DNA of 64,000 bases from Ailanthus altissimus. Taxonomy: Eukaryota; Streptophyta; Magnoliopsida; Sapindales; Simaroubaceae. The stretch is taken from NCBI GenBank assembly GCA_946807835.1, contig OX327683.1, positions 17,055,001 through 17,119,000 on the forward strand. The letters run 5' to 3'. The position numbers and the translations under genes were made by a program. Below, one piece after another: positions 23,000 to 35,764 of this stretch. How positions within the stretch are numbered: the stretch's first letter is position 1; every line of letters begins with the position of its first letter. Below the pieces are notes generated by a model. That model saw only the letters and a list, made by a program, of their open reading frames with translations. It did not search any database and was not told where the DNA came from.

Positions 23000-23004
23000 A
23001 ATAA

Positions 23005-25480
23005 CATTCCTTAATTTTTTATTATAAAATTATGAATTTTTAACCTAATTAATAATTGACAATCACAATTTAGTTCAGTGGTTATCATCTTTCTACTTTG
23101 TTCTTTTTATATAAGAGTAAATACCTCTCTTTATTTGAAGTAAACTCTTGAATTGTATTACATATAAACATTAATTTAAATAAATCTTAACAGATTTTTG
23201 AGGTCTAATAATATAATTATCGATTTCTTGTAATTAGTATCACTAATTATTATTTTTAACATAATTATTTATAAACAATCACAACTTGGTTTAGTGATTA
23301 TCAACTCTCCACTTGGTTCCTTTCATATGAGAGTAGATATCTTTATTATTATTATTATTATTATTTTTAAGGCCACTAGCTTATCTTAAGTCATGTTTGT
23401 CAAGTGGTGACACTCAGAGATTTTAATATCTCCAACTTTTCTTCAACTAGAAATGATGGGTTTATCGTGTTCCATTGAACAATGACATGTAAAGATACAA
23501 ATGACTTGAATTCTGATTAAATAATTTTCTGTTTTTGAATTTTGATGGCTGTTTTTTTCTCACCAATAACATAAAAATTTTAAATGATGTATTATTTATG
23601 CCAACGAGATTTTTCTGAAATTAATAAACAGATACTCATCATTTTTCTATAAGGCCAAAAAAAGAAAAAGAAAATGTACACAAGATGGTAAATTGGTAAT
23701 GGCCACAACATAACACACTTCAGTAAATTTTCTATACATGAAATCATCAATTATATTTTGAACGTATCATATAAAACTGAATATTTACTTATTTATTTAA
23801 AAAAAAAAACCATAGATTAAACTGCAAAATTTTTCTTCCAAAGAAAAATTTGCATGCCAAATAAATACAGAGTTATTTGATTCTTTAAATATACATGTAC
23901 TTTTTCTTAAATTATTTTTTTCAAATATTTAAATATTAGTGAAATTTTTTACTCATGAAACATTAATTGATTTATATTTAAATTTGAGTGATTGTGGATA
24001 CTAAGTATATTCAAGAACATTCGAACTTATTTCTAGGGACTTCAAAATACATGCACTCGATATTACCCATATCTTAATATAAAATTTTGTAGGTTATTAT
24101 GACGTCCAATACATAACCAACTTAATTGGCTGAAATTTCTATGGGTTGTTTGAATGAGACTGAAAATTGGTGGTCAAATTAGGCTGCAATTTCAAAAAGT
24201 TACATCACCACCAAGTGGTGATCACACTTGGAAATTGAATGGACCTAACCATAAATTCTTGTTCATTTCCTATTTCCAAAAAAAAAAAAAAAAAAAAAAT
24301 CTTTTTCATTTCTTGGAAGTTAGAGAATTGACATACACATTCAGATATTATGTATTCGTAAAGAACAGATCACAATATTCAAGGCCGCTTCTCTAGTCAA
24401 AGAGATTGAATTTTCAATGTTCAGAATATTATGTTATTTAATATATGATAAGGTTATTTTCCAAATGGATAACGAGAAAACGATTAATATATTTTCTTTC
24501 TTTTTTAAAGCAATAACAATGTCAATGGTGTTTTGAGGGTTGTATAGTTCCAAACGACTTCGTTTAAGTAAAGATTATATTCACGTGAGTTGCATGCTAT
24601 TGCTTCAATACACAGGATATCATGCTGGACACGTTTATTTGAACTGTATGCACTCACTTATTCCATTTACATTTGAAATAGATCATGACATTAACAAATT
24701 AAGTGTTTATATGTAGTAGTATCATAGTTACAATTAGCATATTATTTGTAAGATCTAAATTAAAGAATATTGTTAGGCATTTTAAATAGTATCTTAAATT
24801 GTTTTATTTTAAATATTATATCAAATAATTATTGAGTAGTAAAATAGTATAATAAGTAGTTTTGAATTTTACGTCATTTCATTACTTAATGATTACTTAA
24901 CACTTTAATTTAAAATCTAAGATTTAGAATATAATCTAAATGTAACATTACTCTAAATTAAATGTATCTTAAGTGATGGGAAACATATTTAAAACTTGAC
25001 ACATCACTTATTATGTTATTTTTACCATTCATAAAAAACTTGTTTGAATGTCGTAATGTTTAGGATAGTATATTTATGATTTAATAGAAGTAAGAAAAGA
25101 TTAATACTACATTTTCTTTAAGTGTTATCTTAATTGTTTTTCATTTAAGTGATGTGTAATTTTATCTAATTAGATGGTGAGTTTACTTTACTTGCAAAAT
25201 AATCTATTACTCCAACACAAGTCAAGCTGCAATTCAAAAGTTGACATCATCCGAAAAATGGCGGTCGTTAAGAATTAAATTTAGCCAAGCCAACCATAAA
25301 TCTTGTTTATGTTACATATATACCTTCGATAGACATTATGACCGTTTCTCTAATTATTTATTTATTTATAAATTTAAGAACAATATGAGTTATACTGATA
25401 AAGTTTTTTTATTTATATGAATTACATGATAATGATTAATTATTATAGAGGTGAAAAGGATACATATACTAAAGTCTAAA
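23005..25480. other. AT-rich intergenic DNA
   Basis: No gene supported. It contains a (TTA)n tract at about 23345-23365 and a 19-base A-run at about 24280-24299. A pair of weakly similar segments lies near 23030-23130 and 23260-23340 (shared CAATTTAGTTCAGTGGTTATC-like and TATAAGAGTA motifs), suggesting another decayed duplication. Confidence 0.6.
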
Positions 25481-25489
25481 ACTGACCAG

Positions 25490-26080
25490 CCACCATGTTC
25501 AGTTGGTGAGTCTTTCTTTGTAGAAGAGTGGCCTTACTCTTTGCAACAATAACCATGACCTTGGCCTCCTCTATCTTGATCGCGTACTCCTTGGGCCCCT
25601 GGCGGCTTGGCTATCCTCATCGACCTTTTTGTCAGCCTCTAATAAAGACTTTCGAAGGTGGGCAATCATGACCTCAACCTCCCTCAACTTCTCACCATTC
25701 TTTATAGCACTTAACATCTAATCTTAGTGTTGAGAAAGAATGTAAGTCTCCTACATAAGAAGAAAAGGATGTAAGCCTCTGCACAAGTAATATCTTAAAC
25801 AAAAATGAAATTCACTGAGAATTAAATTACTTCAAGCATATATCTCATAGAGTAAGTGAAGGCTTTTGATGTATCGTACTTAGCGATCGTCTTAACAAGA
25901 AAGGCTTTCACTATATGCTTGGCCCCCCTTATCAAAGGCATCATGTACCCATATCGATCTTACTTGTTAAGCAGTATGTCAAATAAGGTAAAGGCAGAAG
26001 AACAAGACTGCGTTTATTGTTTACTTGGGCTAGGGGCAGATACACCATATATAGTTATCAAAGAATCTAAAATAATGACA
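25490..26080 (-). pseudogene. Decayed protein-coding remnant of unknown origin
   Basis: On the minus strand around 25720-25530 the sequence can be read as EKLREVEVMIAHLRKSLLEA then ADKKVDEDSQAARG and, after a frameshift, EEAKVMVIVAKSKATL. This is a charged, coiled-coil-like stretch of the sort seen in some retroelement accessory proteins. I cannot assign a family. GC content is higher than the surroundings, which supports a former coding role. Confidence 0.4.
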
Positions 26081-26389
26081 TAAAGGAGACAGAAGAGGAC
26101 TTAAGGGATTAGTGAGAAATTAATCGATTTCTTCCCTCAATCAGTTGAGGAGCTCCTGCGACAAAAGGACTTATTCTGATACCTTAAGTACCCCTCATCT
26201 CTTGGGTGGCAACTATCCAGTTACTCAGATTGAACAACGCACAACACTTCAGGGATCCTTGTTCAGTTCTCTAGTCCAAGAGTCTGCAAAAAATATGGTC
26301 ACTTCCTGCTACTGCTACCATTCCCATGCTCAACCATTGTTAAAAAATAAGATGATTATCATTAAAACAAAACACAAGAAAAGCCTAAG

Positions 26390-26739
26390 TGATAAGGAAA
26401 AGTGAAAAAATGTCCCACATTAGCTAGATAAGGGGAGAATCATGGGTTTATAAGGAGTTAATCATATCTCTATTGGTATGAGGCCTCTTATGGTGTATTC
26501 TGAATATGGCACCCTAGGAACAAAACCGTGAGGAGTATTCCTGGGTGGACTAGCACTAGCGGAAGCGTGCACCCCCAAAACGAACAATATCATTGGGTCT
26601 CACGCGTTGCTGCTGCACACTTTGATATCCAATGAGGTCTTATAGGTTAAGCCCAAAAGTAAAACTATGAGAATTTAGGCCCAAAGTGGATAATATCATA
26701 CCAATGTGGAGATATGTGTAGTTCATTGGGCTCTTGATA
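26390..26739 (+). repeat. TRIM-like 5' LTR
   Basis: Starts TGATAAGGAAAAGTG and ends CTCTTGATA, with the terminal CA mutated to TA. Aligns with 27096-27450 throughout. Confidence 0.87.
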
Positions 26740-27095
26740 GTGATATCAGAGTCATACCTTAGAGTTGCCATGTGGTGAAAATTCTTAGGTGTCGAACGAG
26801 AAGATAGTGAGCTTGGTATGCCCATTGTTTACGACGGATCCGTGGTTGTGCTCTATAAACATGTATTGTTATGCTCTGGGCTTTATGTACGGCATATCAT
26901 TGTCAACGTTGTGATACGAAGTTGACCTGATAGAAAGGCTCTCAATAGTAGGCGATACTCTGGCGCTTCACGTAAGGCATGAGCGGTCAATGCAGTGAAG
27001 ATGAGTAGTAGACTGTTGGTGTAAGATCTTCTATACAAGTTTGACGGATAAAATATTGTTTAAGGAAAAGCTTAGTAATCCTTTATTTGAGGAAA

Positions 27096-27450
27096 TGATT
27101 GTTAAGAAAAAGCGAACAAATGTCCCACATTAGCTAGATAAAGGGAGAATCATGGGTTTATAAGGAGTTAGTCATATCTCCATTGGTATGAGACATTTTA
27201 GGGTGTATTCTGAGTGTGGCACCTTAGGAACAAAATCGTGAGAGGTAGTCTTGGGTAGACTGACATGAGTTAAAGCGTGCACCCCCAAAGTGAACAATAT
27301 CACTGGGTCTCACTGAGTTACTGCTACACATTCTGATATCCAATAAAGCCTTTTGGGTTGAGCTCAAGAGCAAAATTATGAAAGTTTAGGCTCAAAGTTG
27401 ATAATATCATACTAATGTGAATATATATATGGTTCATTGGGCTCCTGACA
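27096..27450 (+). repeat. TRIM-like 3' LTR
   Basis: Starts TGATTGTTAAG and ends GCTCCTGACA, a canonical CA end. The two LTRs differ at many positions, indicating an old insertion. Confidence 0.87.
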
Positions 27451-27784
27451 CTAAATATAATATTATCTCTTTTCTCTGACCCTTCATCAGTCTTGAAATT
27501 GTTTTTGCTCAATCAATTAAGCCTATACTCTTAATAGTGCGTTTTGCACTTGGCAGTGATCGTTATCGAAAAGTATAGGCTTCGCTGATTAGAATGTTGC
27601 TGAGACATGGAATGTGGAGGTTAAAAATAAAAATAAGAAGAATAGAAAACAAACTAGGGTAAAAAATAGTGAAAAACCTAAGATCGTGAAAATTCGATGA
27701 CAAGATTGCTCCTACAATGGCCCTTTATAAACACGACCCTAGTCCTCACCAGTAAAAAACCATAAATGTTTCTAACTATGGTTG

Positions 27785-28478
27785 CTGGAGGGCAAGTTCC
27801 TTATGGGACCTTCTTCCCCTAACCATCTTAAGCTGTCAGATAATGAAAACCTTTATTTTAATTATATACTCTAATAGATGATTTGAAGCTCTATAAAAGA
27901 TGGCTTTGATTGAAAAGTTCTGACCCACATAACGAACAACTATACTAGTATTATCTATGAATTTAAATTTAGTGCCACATTCAACTGGGTGAACATTTGA
28001 GAGAAATAAGGTTGAAAAGTGGTCGGTATTTGAGATTGAAATGAACATGGTTGATAGCTACCTTCTCAGCTGGAGGAACACTAACATATTCCTCTTCTTC
28101 AAAACCCTTATAGTGACAATGATTGGTATTTGATATTCCATCATAAGCACCTCAAGATCCTCTATAGGGAAATTTCTTTATAAGGACTTTCTTCCTCTAA
28201 TCATCATAAGCTATCAGATATAAAACCTTTGTTCTAATAAGAGATGACCCTAATCTAATAATAGTTTGAAGCTCTACGAAAGATAGCTAAGATTGATTAG
28301 TTCTGGCTTCTATAATGGATAGCTCAACCAGTATTCTCCATGAATTTAAATTTAGTTGGCAGAGCGCCATATTCAACTCAGCAAACATTCGAGTGAAATA
28401 AGGCTGAAGAGGCAAACCTAAGTTTGAAAGAAACAAGGTTGATAGCTACCTCATTAGTTAGAGGAGCGCTAGCATACT
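27785..28478. repeat. Diverged tandem duplication, ~300-bp unit
   Basis: Copy 1 (about 27785-28086) and copy 2 (about 28165-28478) share GACCTTCTTCC-type starts, AAGCTGTCAGATA, TTTGAAGCTCTA, CATGAATTTAAATTTAGT, CATTCAACT and GGTTGATAGCTACCT. Identity is moderate. No frame runs through either copy. Copy 2 ends next to the Copia LTR at 28493. Confidence 0.75.
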
Positions 28479-28492
28479 CATCTGTTGTGTGA

Positions 28493-30653
28493 TATGGTGT
28501 GTGATGTGTATAATTTCAAAAAATTAAATACGCAACGGAAGTATTCATACATATTAATCAATATGTAACATATTCAAGCATGTTTGATCATTCAAGTACA
28601 TATATATATCTCATATATATATTTCATGCATGATATAAAATGAATAACAAATTAACAACCTACCCGGATATGAAGGTAGCTTTACAAATCTTCAAGAACT
28701 CCAAGCTTCAATTTGTTGAGCTCACCTTGAAGTGTTCCCTTGCACAATTCTAGTTCACAACTAAATTCGGTGGGATTGTGAAGCTAGAATGGCAGCCTTG
28801 AATTTCCAGCAAATGATTGTTTTAACACTTAAAACAATTTGTCCTTATGATTACTACCAAGAGATGAGAAGAATTGGGTGTTTTCTATAGTTCTTTACAA
28901 CTCTATATGTTGTAGCTTGGTAAGCCTTTGTATTTTCTCTCAACACTTTGAGAAAAACACTTAGGAAAAGCTCTCAATTCTCTCTCTTTTCTCCTAGAAC
29001 GAATTTCACTCTCTCTTGCACACATTGAACTCTTTCAATTCTTTCTTAAGTGCAAAGAATGATTTCTCTTAGTGCTCCACCACCACTTAACCATGTTTGC
29101 CATTACAAACATTAATCTATCATATTTTTCACTCACCAATTTGATTCAATCAATTGAATCAATTTATAGAGAGTAAATAGCATTTAATCAATGTTAAGTG
29201 GTTTTACCACTTCCTTAGTGCATCATTTAAGAATTACAAAGTGGTAAACTTTTCTTATTATTAATAACAAGTGCATTCTCCATTAGTAAATGGTGTTTGC
29301 CACTTATTCTAATTAATAATAATAATTTGATTAATATATAAAATATTAATAATTCAAAACTATTTTGATTATTTACATTTACCATATATGTATTTACCAA
29401 GCAAGGTAAATAGGTAAATACATGGTAAATAATTTATGGAGCAAGATTATGTCACTTGTCAATTTCTTATTGGTTAACAACTCTTGTAAACCAATAATGT
29501 GTTTTACCTTCAATTATTGACAAGTGAATAATAAAAGGAACTTAGAAACATTTTTCATTTTGCTGAAAATTATTGGATTAATTATTCAATCCAATTCGCC
29601 GCCCCAGTGCACAACGAGTACACTTCATATTGTGAGACTCTCTAGGTCTATGCCCGATTTGTCATGTGAAACTATTTCACACGTCCGTGAACAATGTCCC
29701 ACACACATGTTACAGATATTACAAAACGGCGCATTAGACCATACAAGTTGAGGTTATAACATATTCGTATAATCCTTCCATCATAAATATCCTAGAAGAG
29801 CGGAGATATAGATCAACACCGTCAAGTCTCCATGTGCTCAACCATAAACTTATCTCTAGATTTGTATTTCAATAAATAATATCCGTAAACACTTTCACGA
29901 TATTATTTTCCCAAGAAATTCTTGGATGTCTGCTTATGGCCATAAGACTTTCTGAAATACAATCTTAGAGTTACATGATATTTTACTCACCCAATTGAGT
30001 TGATGGATCCTATATCTGTACACACCGGACTCCATGAGCATCGGACCATACCCAGCGACACCCAGCGGTCAGACCATGAAAGGTATCTGACATGTATGGA
30101 ACCAAAGTATGATGGATCACTTACAAGTCCACCGTGGCACTCAGGTCTAAGGACCACGAATACTACTCAACTCGAAAGATCCTCCATTGACGGCTTTATG
30201 GGATGTCTATTGGAGATCTTTGTGAGTCTGTTCAATATTCAGTCCTTACTGAATACTTGTATCTCTATACGAGTTTCCACTAAACTCATGGTCTGCTAAG
30301 ACTAACCATCTAGACTATCTAGATATAGACATACACTGATCTATATATATATTAAGATCTTCATTAGCAGACCCGCATTAGTGAAGGTAGATCAGGAACA
30401 TTAAATTTAAGAACATATTTGCATAACAACATTTCTTAGCACCATTTGCAACTCATTGCAACTATGTCATTATTAATATATTCTTAGGTCTTTGTCCCAT
30501 TTCAAACAAGGCTCTTCTAACTCTTTAGATTTTACTAGCATCTTACCATATTTATAAATAAAATAATTAGTGATATATTGAAATCATAAATGTATAAACA
30601 TAAAGCAAATATTTATACATAAAAGGGATGGCACGTAAGCACAAATCCCAACA
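28493..30653 (-). repeat. Long (~2.2 kb) Copia 3' LTR
   Basis: In minus orientation it begins TGTTGGGATTTGTGCTTACG directly after a polypurine tract (GCAAGTGGGAGT, 30654-30665). Its end is placed at CACAACA (28493) by the usual TGTTG...CAACA symmetry; that left boundary is less certain. Short open frames within it (for instance near 29524-30299) are not genes. Confidence 0.75.
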
Positions 30654-30666
30654 ACTCCCACTTGCT

Positions 30667-31015
30667 TTAGTGCCATTCACGATGGTATCTTATACCCATT
30701 GACTCCACATATCTTTCAAATATTTTTGGAGTTAAGGCCTTAGTAAGTGGGTTCGCTACATTATTCATAGAGTCTACTCTACGAACTATTACATCTCCTC
30801 TAGCCAAGATTTCTCTTATGATATGGTATTTTCTTTCCACATGCTTAGACTTTTGGTGTGCTCTTGACTCTTTTGCTTGTGCAATGGCTCCGTTGTTATC
30901 GCAGAACAATGGTATAGGATCCATTGAACTCGAAACTATTCCAAGTTCATTAGAGTACATGATCAATTCTACTCCAATATCCCTTTCTTCGGTTAGTCTC
31001 TTTAATGGCTAACTG
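30667..31015 (-). pseudogene. Copia RNase H C-terminal remnant (second Copia element)
   Basis: Reads PIPLFCDNNGAIAQAKESRA then HQKSKHVERKYHIIREILAR, GDVIVRRVDSMNNVANPLTK and ends MGIRYHREWH, the C-terminus of Copia RNase H. The frame stays open to about 31012, after which homology to pol stops, so the rest of the element has been deleted or replaced. Together with the adjacent polypurine tract and LTR it marks a 3' fragment of a minus-strand Copia element, from a lineage different from the one at 6-15 kb. Confidence 0.9.
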
Positions 31016-33089
31016 GAGTTCTTAATCCTCTTGAGTACTTTCGCTTTTAACTCCTTGGGCTGAGGTACTCTCAACTTTCGAGTCACCACCAAATTCGCCA
31101 AACTTTTTACTAGATATGTTCTGGAAGTCCCCAGCCTCATAGAAAGACATGCTTTGTTCAAGCCTAAACATAAAAGAAGACAAACAACATATTAAAAACC
31201 TAGAATAGTTGATACTCAAGAACATAGTCAAGCACTTAAACAATTAAAAGATGAGCACTGAATAGTTCATAGTCGAGTACTCATACTTTAAAGACCAAAA
31301 CCCAGAAAAGGAGAAAAAAAAGCCAAGAATAACAATGAAACTTATACAATACGAGAAAAATATAAACAAATGGCACTTACTTGTGAGAAAGATTGTTAAA
31401 GTTAAAAAAGAATAACTCCTTAGATGCAAAACTTCTCCCTTTTCAAATCACCATGGTCTCCCCTCTAACGTCAAATAATGAAAAAGTAGGAAAAAAGGTA
31501 TGTCCTGATATATGTAAAGTCCTTGAAGCAATCCCAAATGTTAAATCAAGATCAGACAATTGAGATGCACTCACGAGTGAGAAGTCATTTCAACTATAAA
31601 AAAAATGCTTATTCGAGAGTATTCCTCAACCATCAGATCAGAGTATCAAATGCTCAAAATGGAGGCACGTTGACAAAATTTGAAAAGCCACAATAGTTCT
31701 AATAACTGCTAAACAACGCACAATTTTCAATGGGCTATCAAGCATTTAATAAACTTTTGGCACAAAAATTCAAACCATTAACCCTCAACCTTAAGGCCAC
31801 AGACCACCACCCCAATAGGTTAACCATAGCACATAGTTCTAAAACGCATCCACAATGAACACCCCAAAGAGGGCAACCACCAATAATTACAGATGTCGAT
31901 GCCATCTCGAGCGTATCGCTCATACTAAACACTACATATAAGTTTTCACTGTTGATTAGTCAACACTAGAAACTGAAAGACCCATGCTGCCTTATAAAAT
32001 TTGGGCCCAACCTGCAAAAGCCTAACACTATCAAGCCATAGCTTAAAAGTATAATAGGGCTCCTCTCCCTAGCCCAGTGAAGCTTAACATAAACGGACAC
32101 TCCTACTAAGAGCGGAACCAAGATGTGAACTTAGGGGAGGGTAGAGAATCATAACATAAATTTTTAATTTTAATAAATAAAATAAAATAAATTGATATTT
32201 TTATTCCATGTCAATAATAGATAAAAAAAAATATTTTTGGAAGCATGATCTCAAGAATTGTAGTTGACTTTCTAACAAAAAAAATTAAAGAATAAACATG
32301 TATTATATTATTCGTAAAAATAAATTTTATATCTTAAAATTAATAAATTTAAAGTAAAATAATAAAAATCTAGATCTATAAAAAATACATATAAAGTTAT
32401 AATAGTAAGGTATTAAAAAACTAACTAATATATAACTAAAAATAATTAAAATTTAACATATATTAACTTAAATATTTCTTTAAGATTTTTTTCCCTAACT
32501 TTTGAGTTAGGAAGAAGAGTTTGATGCAAATTTAAAGAGAAAATAAAATCACTAATGTATAGTGTTTTATAATTGTGAGTCTATTTATATAAAATAAATT
32601 GAAAAAAAATTATTTTTCATATAGAAAAAGAATTACAAGTATAAAATTTCTTTTTATTAAAGAAAAGTTGTATTCCATTTTTCATGTAGAAAAAGAATTA
32701 TAAGTATAAAACTCTTTTATATTAAAGATTAATATATATATTATTATTTTTATTAAGATAAGAGAATGAAGTTAGAAAATGTAAAAATAGGAGTCACTTG
32801 TAAATTAAAAATTATTTTTTATTAGAAAAATACGTTAAAGTGAAAAAAGATAAGATATTGTTTGAATATTAAATAATATATTAAAAAGTAAGTCATTAAT
32901 GCTAGTATGAATTATTTTTTTAAATTCACAATTTAACAAACTAAGTACAGAATTTTTAAAAGAATTTGGAAGGCTTAAATAAGTATTTTAATACTATATT
33001 TTTTTTAATATTTCCTTTTGTAAAAACGAAAAGGATTAGCATCCTCCTTGAAGGAATGGGCAAAGATCAATGAGGTGACTTACTTATAT
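31016..33089. other. Intergenic DNA with possible decayed retroelement sequence
   Basis: No gene is supported. A short minus-strand stretch at about 31160-31022 (MSFYEAGDFQNISSKKFGEF) has coding-like composition but no recognised family. 31980-32130 is GC-richer and LTR-like in look. 32150-33000 is plain AT-rich DNA. Confidence 0.5.
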
Positions 33090-33098
33090 ATATGTACA

Positions 33099-33420
33099 GG
33101 GATAAGGACTTTTTTTGTCTTACGAGTTTGACTTAATTCTCAATTTTATCTCACGAATTTTAAAAATTTTAATTTTGTTCTAATTCATTAATAAGATTCC
33201 GTTAACTTTAATACTTGAGGGGTAAAACAGTCATGACATGTCAATAGTAAGATAACCTGACATAAAATATCCACGTGTCAATCATTGATTTAGTATTTAA
33301 AAAATAAAATTGAGTTAACGAAACCTTATTAACGAACTAGGACAAAATTAAAATTTTTAAAATTCGTAGGATAAAATTGAGAATTAGGTCAAATTTGTGG
33401 GACAAAAATGTCCTTATCCC
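33099..33420. mobile_element. Mutator-type MITE with long terminal inverted repeats
   Basis: Inverted arms 33099-33206 and 33314-33420 (about 107 bp each, roughly 88 percent complementary) begin GGGATAAGGAC and end GTCCTTATCCC. Flanking 9-mers ATATGTACA (33090-33098) and ATATGTATA (33421-33429) match at 8 of 9. Long arms and a 9-bp duplication are typical of Mutator-like elements. No transposase is present. Confidence 0.9.
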
Positions 33421-33449
33421 ATATGTATATATAGCTGTAGGACTTGGGA

Positions 33450-34690
33450 AGGCCATGACCCCTAGGCTCTATAACAGTTTTGCCTTTGAATCCTATCAAA
33501 GCTCAAGGGGATCATGCTCAGCTGAAAAATAATATTAAGTTAGATCAAAGCCTCAATGTCTACTACCTTATTGACGAGCAGTCTCCTTCTATAAAAAGAA
33601 AACCCTTATTGAAATATAGACGAACACTCCCTATATTGAGATTGAGGAACCCATTTATTAATTAACAGACCCATTTTTTGCACATGACTCAAAAGTCCTA
33701 CTATATAGTTAAGGAGCCTCGTTCTTTATAAAATCAATCATGCAATACTATCAAAGACCCTCCTCGTATTTTCCTTGCAAGTTTGAGTATTTGGTACTAT
33801 AAACAATTACTTCTCATCGGAATGAGCACTCTCAATATTCTAAAAATAGTTATGAAGAGTCTAAAAATAAGTAAATTATAACACTCAAGAGGTTGAAGAT
33901 GAATAAAATGTAGCATTTAAAAAACCTTAAGTAAAACACACCATTAAAAGAATCCAAAAAGGAGTAAAACTTCAGGAAGATGAGTCTACTACGGGGTTCA
34001 AAAAGTTCTATAAATAGGGGTATCCTCCAATACGGTAAAGGTATCTTTCTTTTTTTGTTTTAAAAAAAATACTAATTTCTTTTGATTATTTTGCATCACT
34101 ATATTTCTCAAAGACACTATTAATTTGACTCAAATATTAGAAAGTTTTCGTTAAAACCATTATCGACTAGCTTTGGTCAATTATTCTTTTGCAATGTTGG
34201 AGATTCTAGCCCATGAAGAGAATTCTGTGAAAAATGGTAACGTTTAACTCATAAAAGTCGTTTCTATAAGACACAAATTTAACTGTTGTCCGAGGATCTC
34301 CGATTTAATTTTTAATTTGGTCAAAAAATCCAAATTAGAGGTCATCAATATATAAAAGTAATTGATTGAAGTTAGAGTAAAAATATTATTTGTGAAGTCA
34401 AAATGAATAAATATTTATAAAACACTTCTTTAACTAAGGTATTTTTAAAATTAAATAAAAACTTTTTACATCAAACAAATCTTAAAATTAGTTATGCTCA
34501 TCATTAATATGTTCAATATACGGCAGATCTCATTTCTATATTTTAATTGTTGGCGACTTAGTTTTTTTTAAAAAATTATTAATATTACATTAGATGACTG
34601 TTAGTACAATAATTAAAAAACAATGAAGACAACACATTGCCTTACTTTTATATTGACACATGCCTGCAAACACACCCCACACACACTAAA
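33450..34690 (+). other. Possible decayed Gypsy LTR and flank
   Basis: CTATAAATAGGGGTATCCTCC at about 34010, followed at 34110-34230 by TTGACTCAAATATTAGAAAG and TTTTCG, resembles the R-U5 end of Tat-type Gypsy LTRs. Boundaries and a matching partner were not found. The rest of the stretch is AT-rich with no gene. Confidence 0.3.
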
Positions 34691-35060
34691 ATAGGGGTTA
34701 CAATTTGTGTAAACAAATTATATTCGTGTTAATGAATTATATTCGTATTGTGTCAATATAAATGATTAATAAATTTTTTTTAAACACTAATACGATTCGT
34801 TTACTAAATGAATTGGATACTCAAATTCATATTCAATTCGTTTAATAAAATAATAACACAACACGACACGACATGATTAAACATGTTTAATTTAATTCAT
34901 TTATTATTCAATTCGTTTATAATTCGATTCATTTATGATTAGTTTACAATTTGATTCATTTACTATTTAATTCGTTTATAATTCAATTCGATTCGATAAT
35001 GATTCAATTCGTTTATAATTCGATTCGTTTACAATACAATTTGTTTAATTGAATAGTATG
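34690..35060. repeat. Degenerate short-period repeat built on ATTCGTTTATAATTCGATTC
   Basis: Variants of ATTCGTTTA and ATTCGATTC recur more than ten times between about 34870 and 35060, preceded by a related stretch with ATTCGTGTTAATG and ACACGACACGACA. A similar set of words in inverted sense appears at 36800-36960 (AAACGAATTG, ACACGATTAATAA). The two may be ends of a decayed DNA transposon into which the SINE inserted. Confidence 0.5.
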
Positions 35061-35764
35061 ACAAACCTAATTCAATTTTGTTTATAAGAAATATTCGATT
35101 CATTTAAAACACTTTTAAGTCACAATTAATAAAATTTACATTAAAAATCAAATATTTATTATATATAATAATAAAATTATTCTAATACATTTTATAAAAA
35201 ATCAAATTCATCTAAATAATTCATCATACATCAAATCTACTAAAAATTATAAATAAAAAACTACAGACAAAACTACTATAATCTAAATTCTTACCATTTC
35301 AATTTTATTGGCTTTGACAACCAAAAAAAAATTGAAAATCAATGCATCATTCAAAACAGCGAAAAATTAATCTTAAAACGCCATTACCTCATAGACAAAG
35401 TGCTTAACAAAATTCAAAAACTAATATTCCTCCTGAAAAAAAAAATTGCAGATGTAAAAAAAAAAAAGCAATATTCGAAAACAAAAATGAAAAAACAATT
35501 ATACAACTGAAAAAGTAAAGATAGATACTCCAGTTTCTAAGCAAAAGAAGGAAAGAATTTAATTTCAAAAGCACTGAAAGTATTTCAAAAATAAGAGAAT
35601 TTCTAGTACAGGAAAAATAATTGCAATAAAATGTATACAGCTAGTTACAATTTATAGAGAACTCTATTCAAATCTCACTATAATTTTTTTTCTTATAAAA
35701 AAAAAAGAAAAGAAAATACCTTATTTTTATTCATTAAGTGTATACTCAATAAATTTGAGTAGAA

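Larger units (their letters stand above)
26390..27450 (+). mobile_element. TRIM-like miniature LTR retrotransposon, 1.06 kb
   Basis: LTRs at 26390-26739 and 27096-27450 both contain TGTCCCACATTAGCTAGATA, GGGTTTATAAGGAGTTA, GCGTGCACCCCCAAA and CATTGGGCTC. The interior is only 356 bp and non-coding. A primer site TGATATCAGAGT follows LTR 1 at 26741-26752 (close to the initiator-Met site), and GAGGAAA precedes LTR 2. Target duplication CTAAG at 26385-26389 versus CTAAA at 27451-27455 (4 of 5). The absence of gag and pol makes it non-autonomous. Confidence 0.88.

Noticed and set aside
26390..27450. Cassandra-type TRIM with a 5S rRNA-like LTR
   Set aside because: I could not find the 5S-like internal promoter boxes in the LTR.
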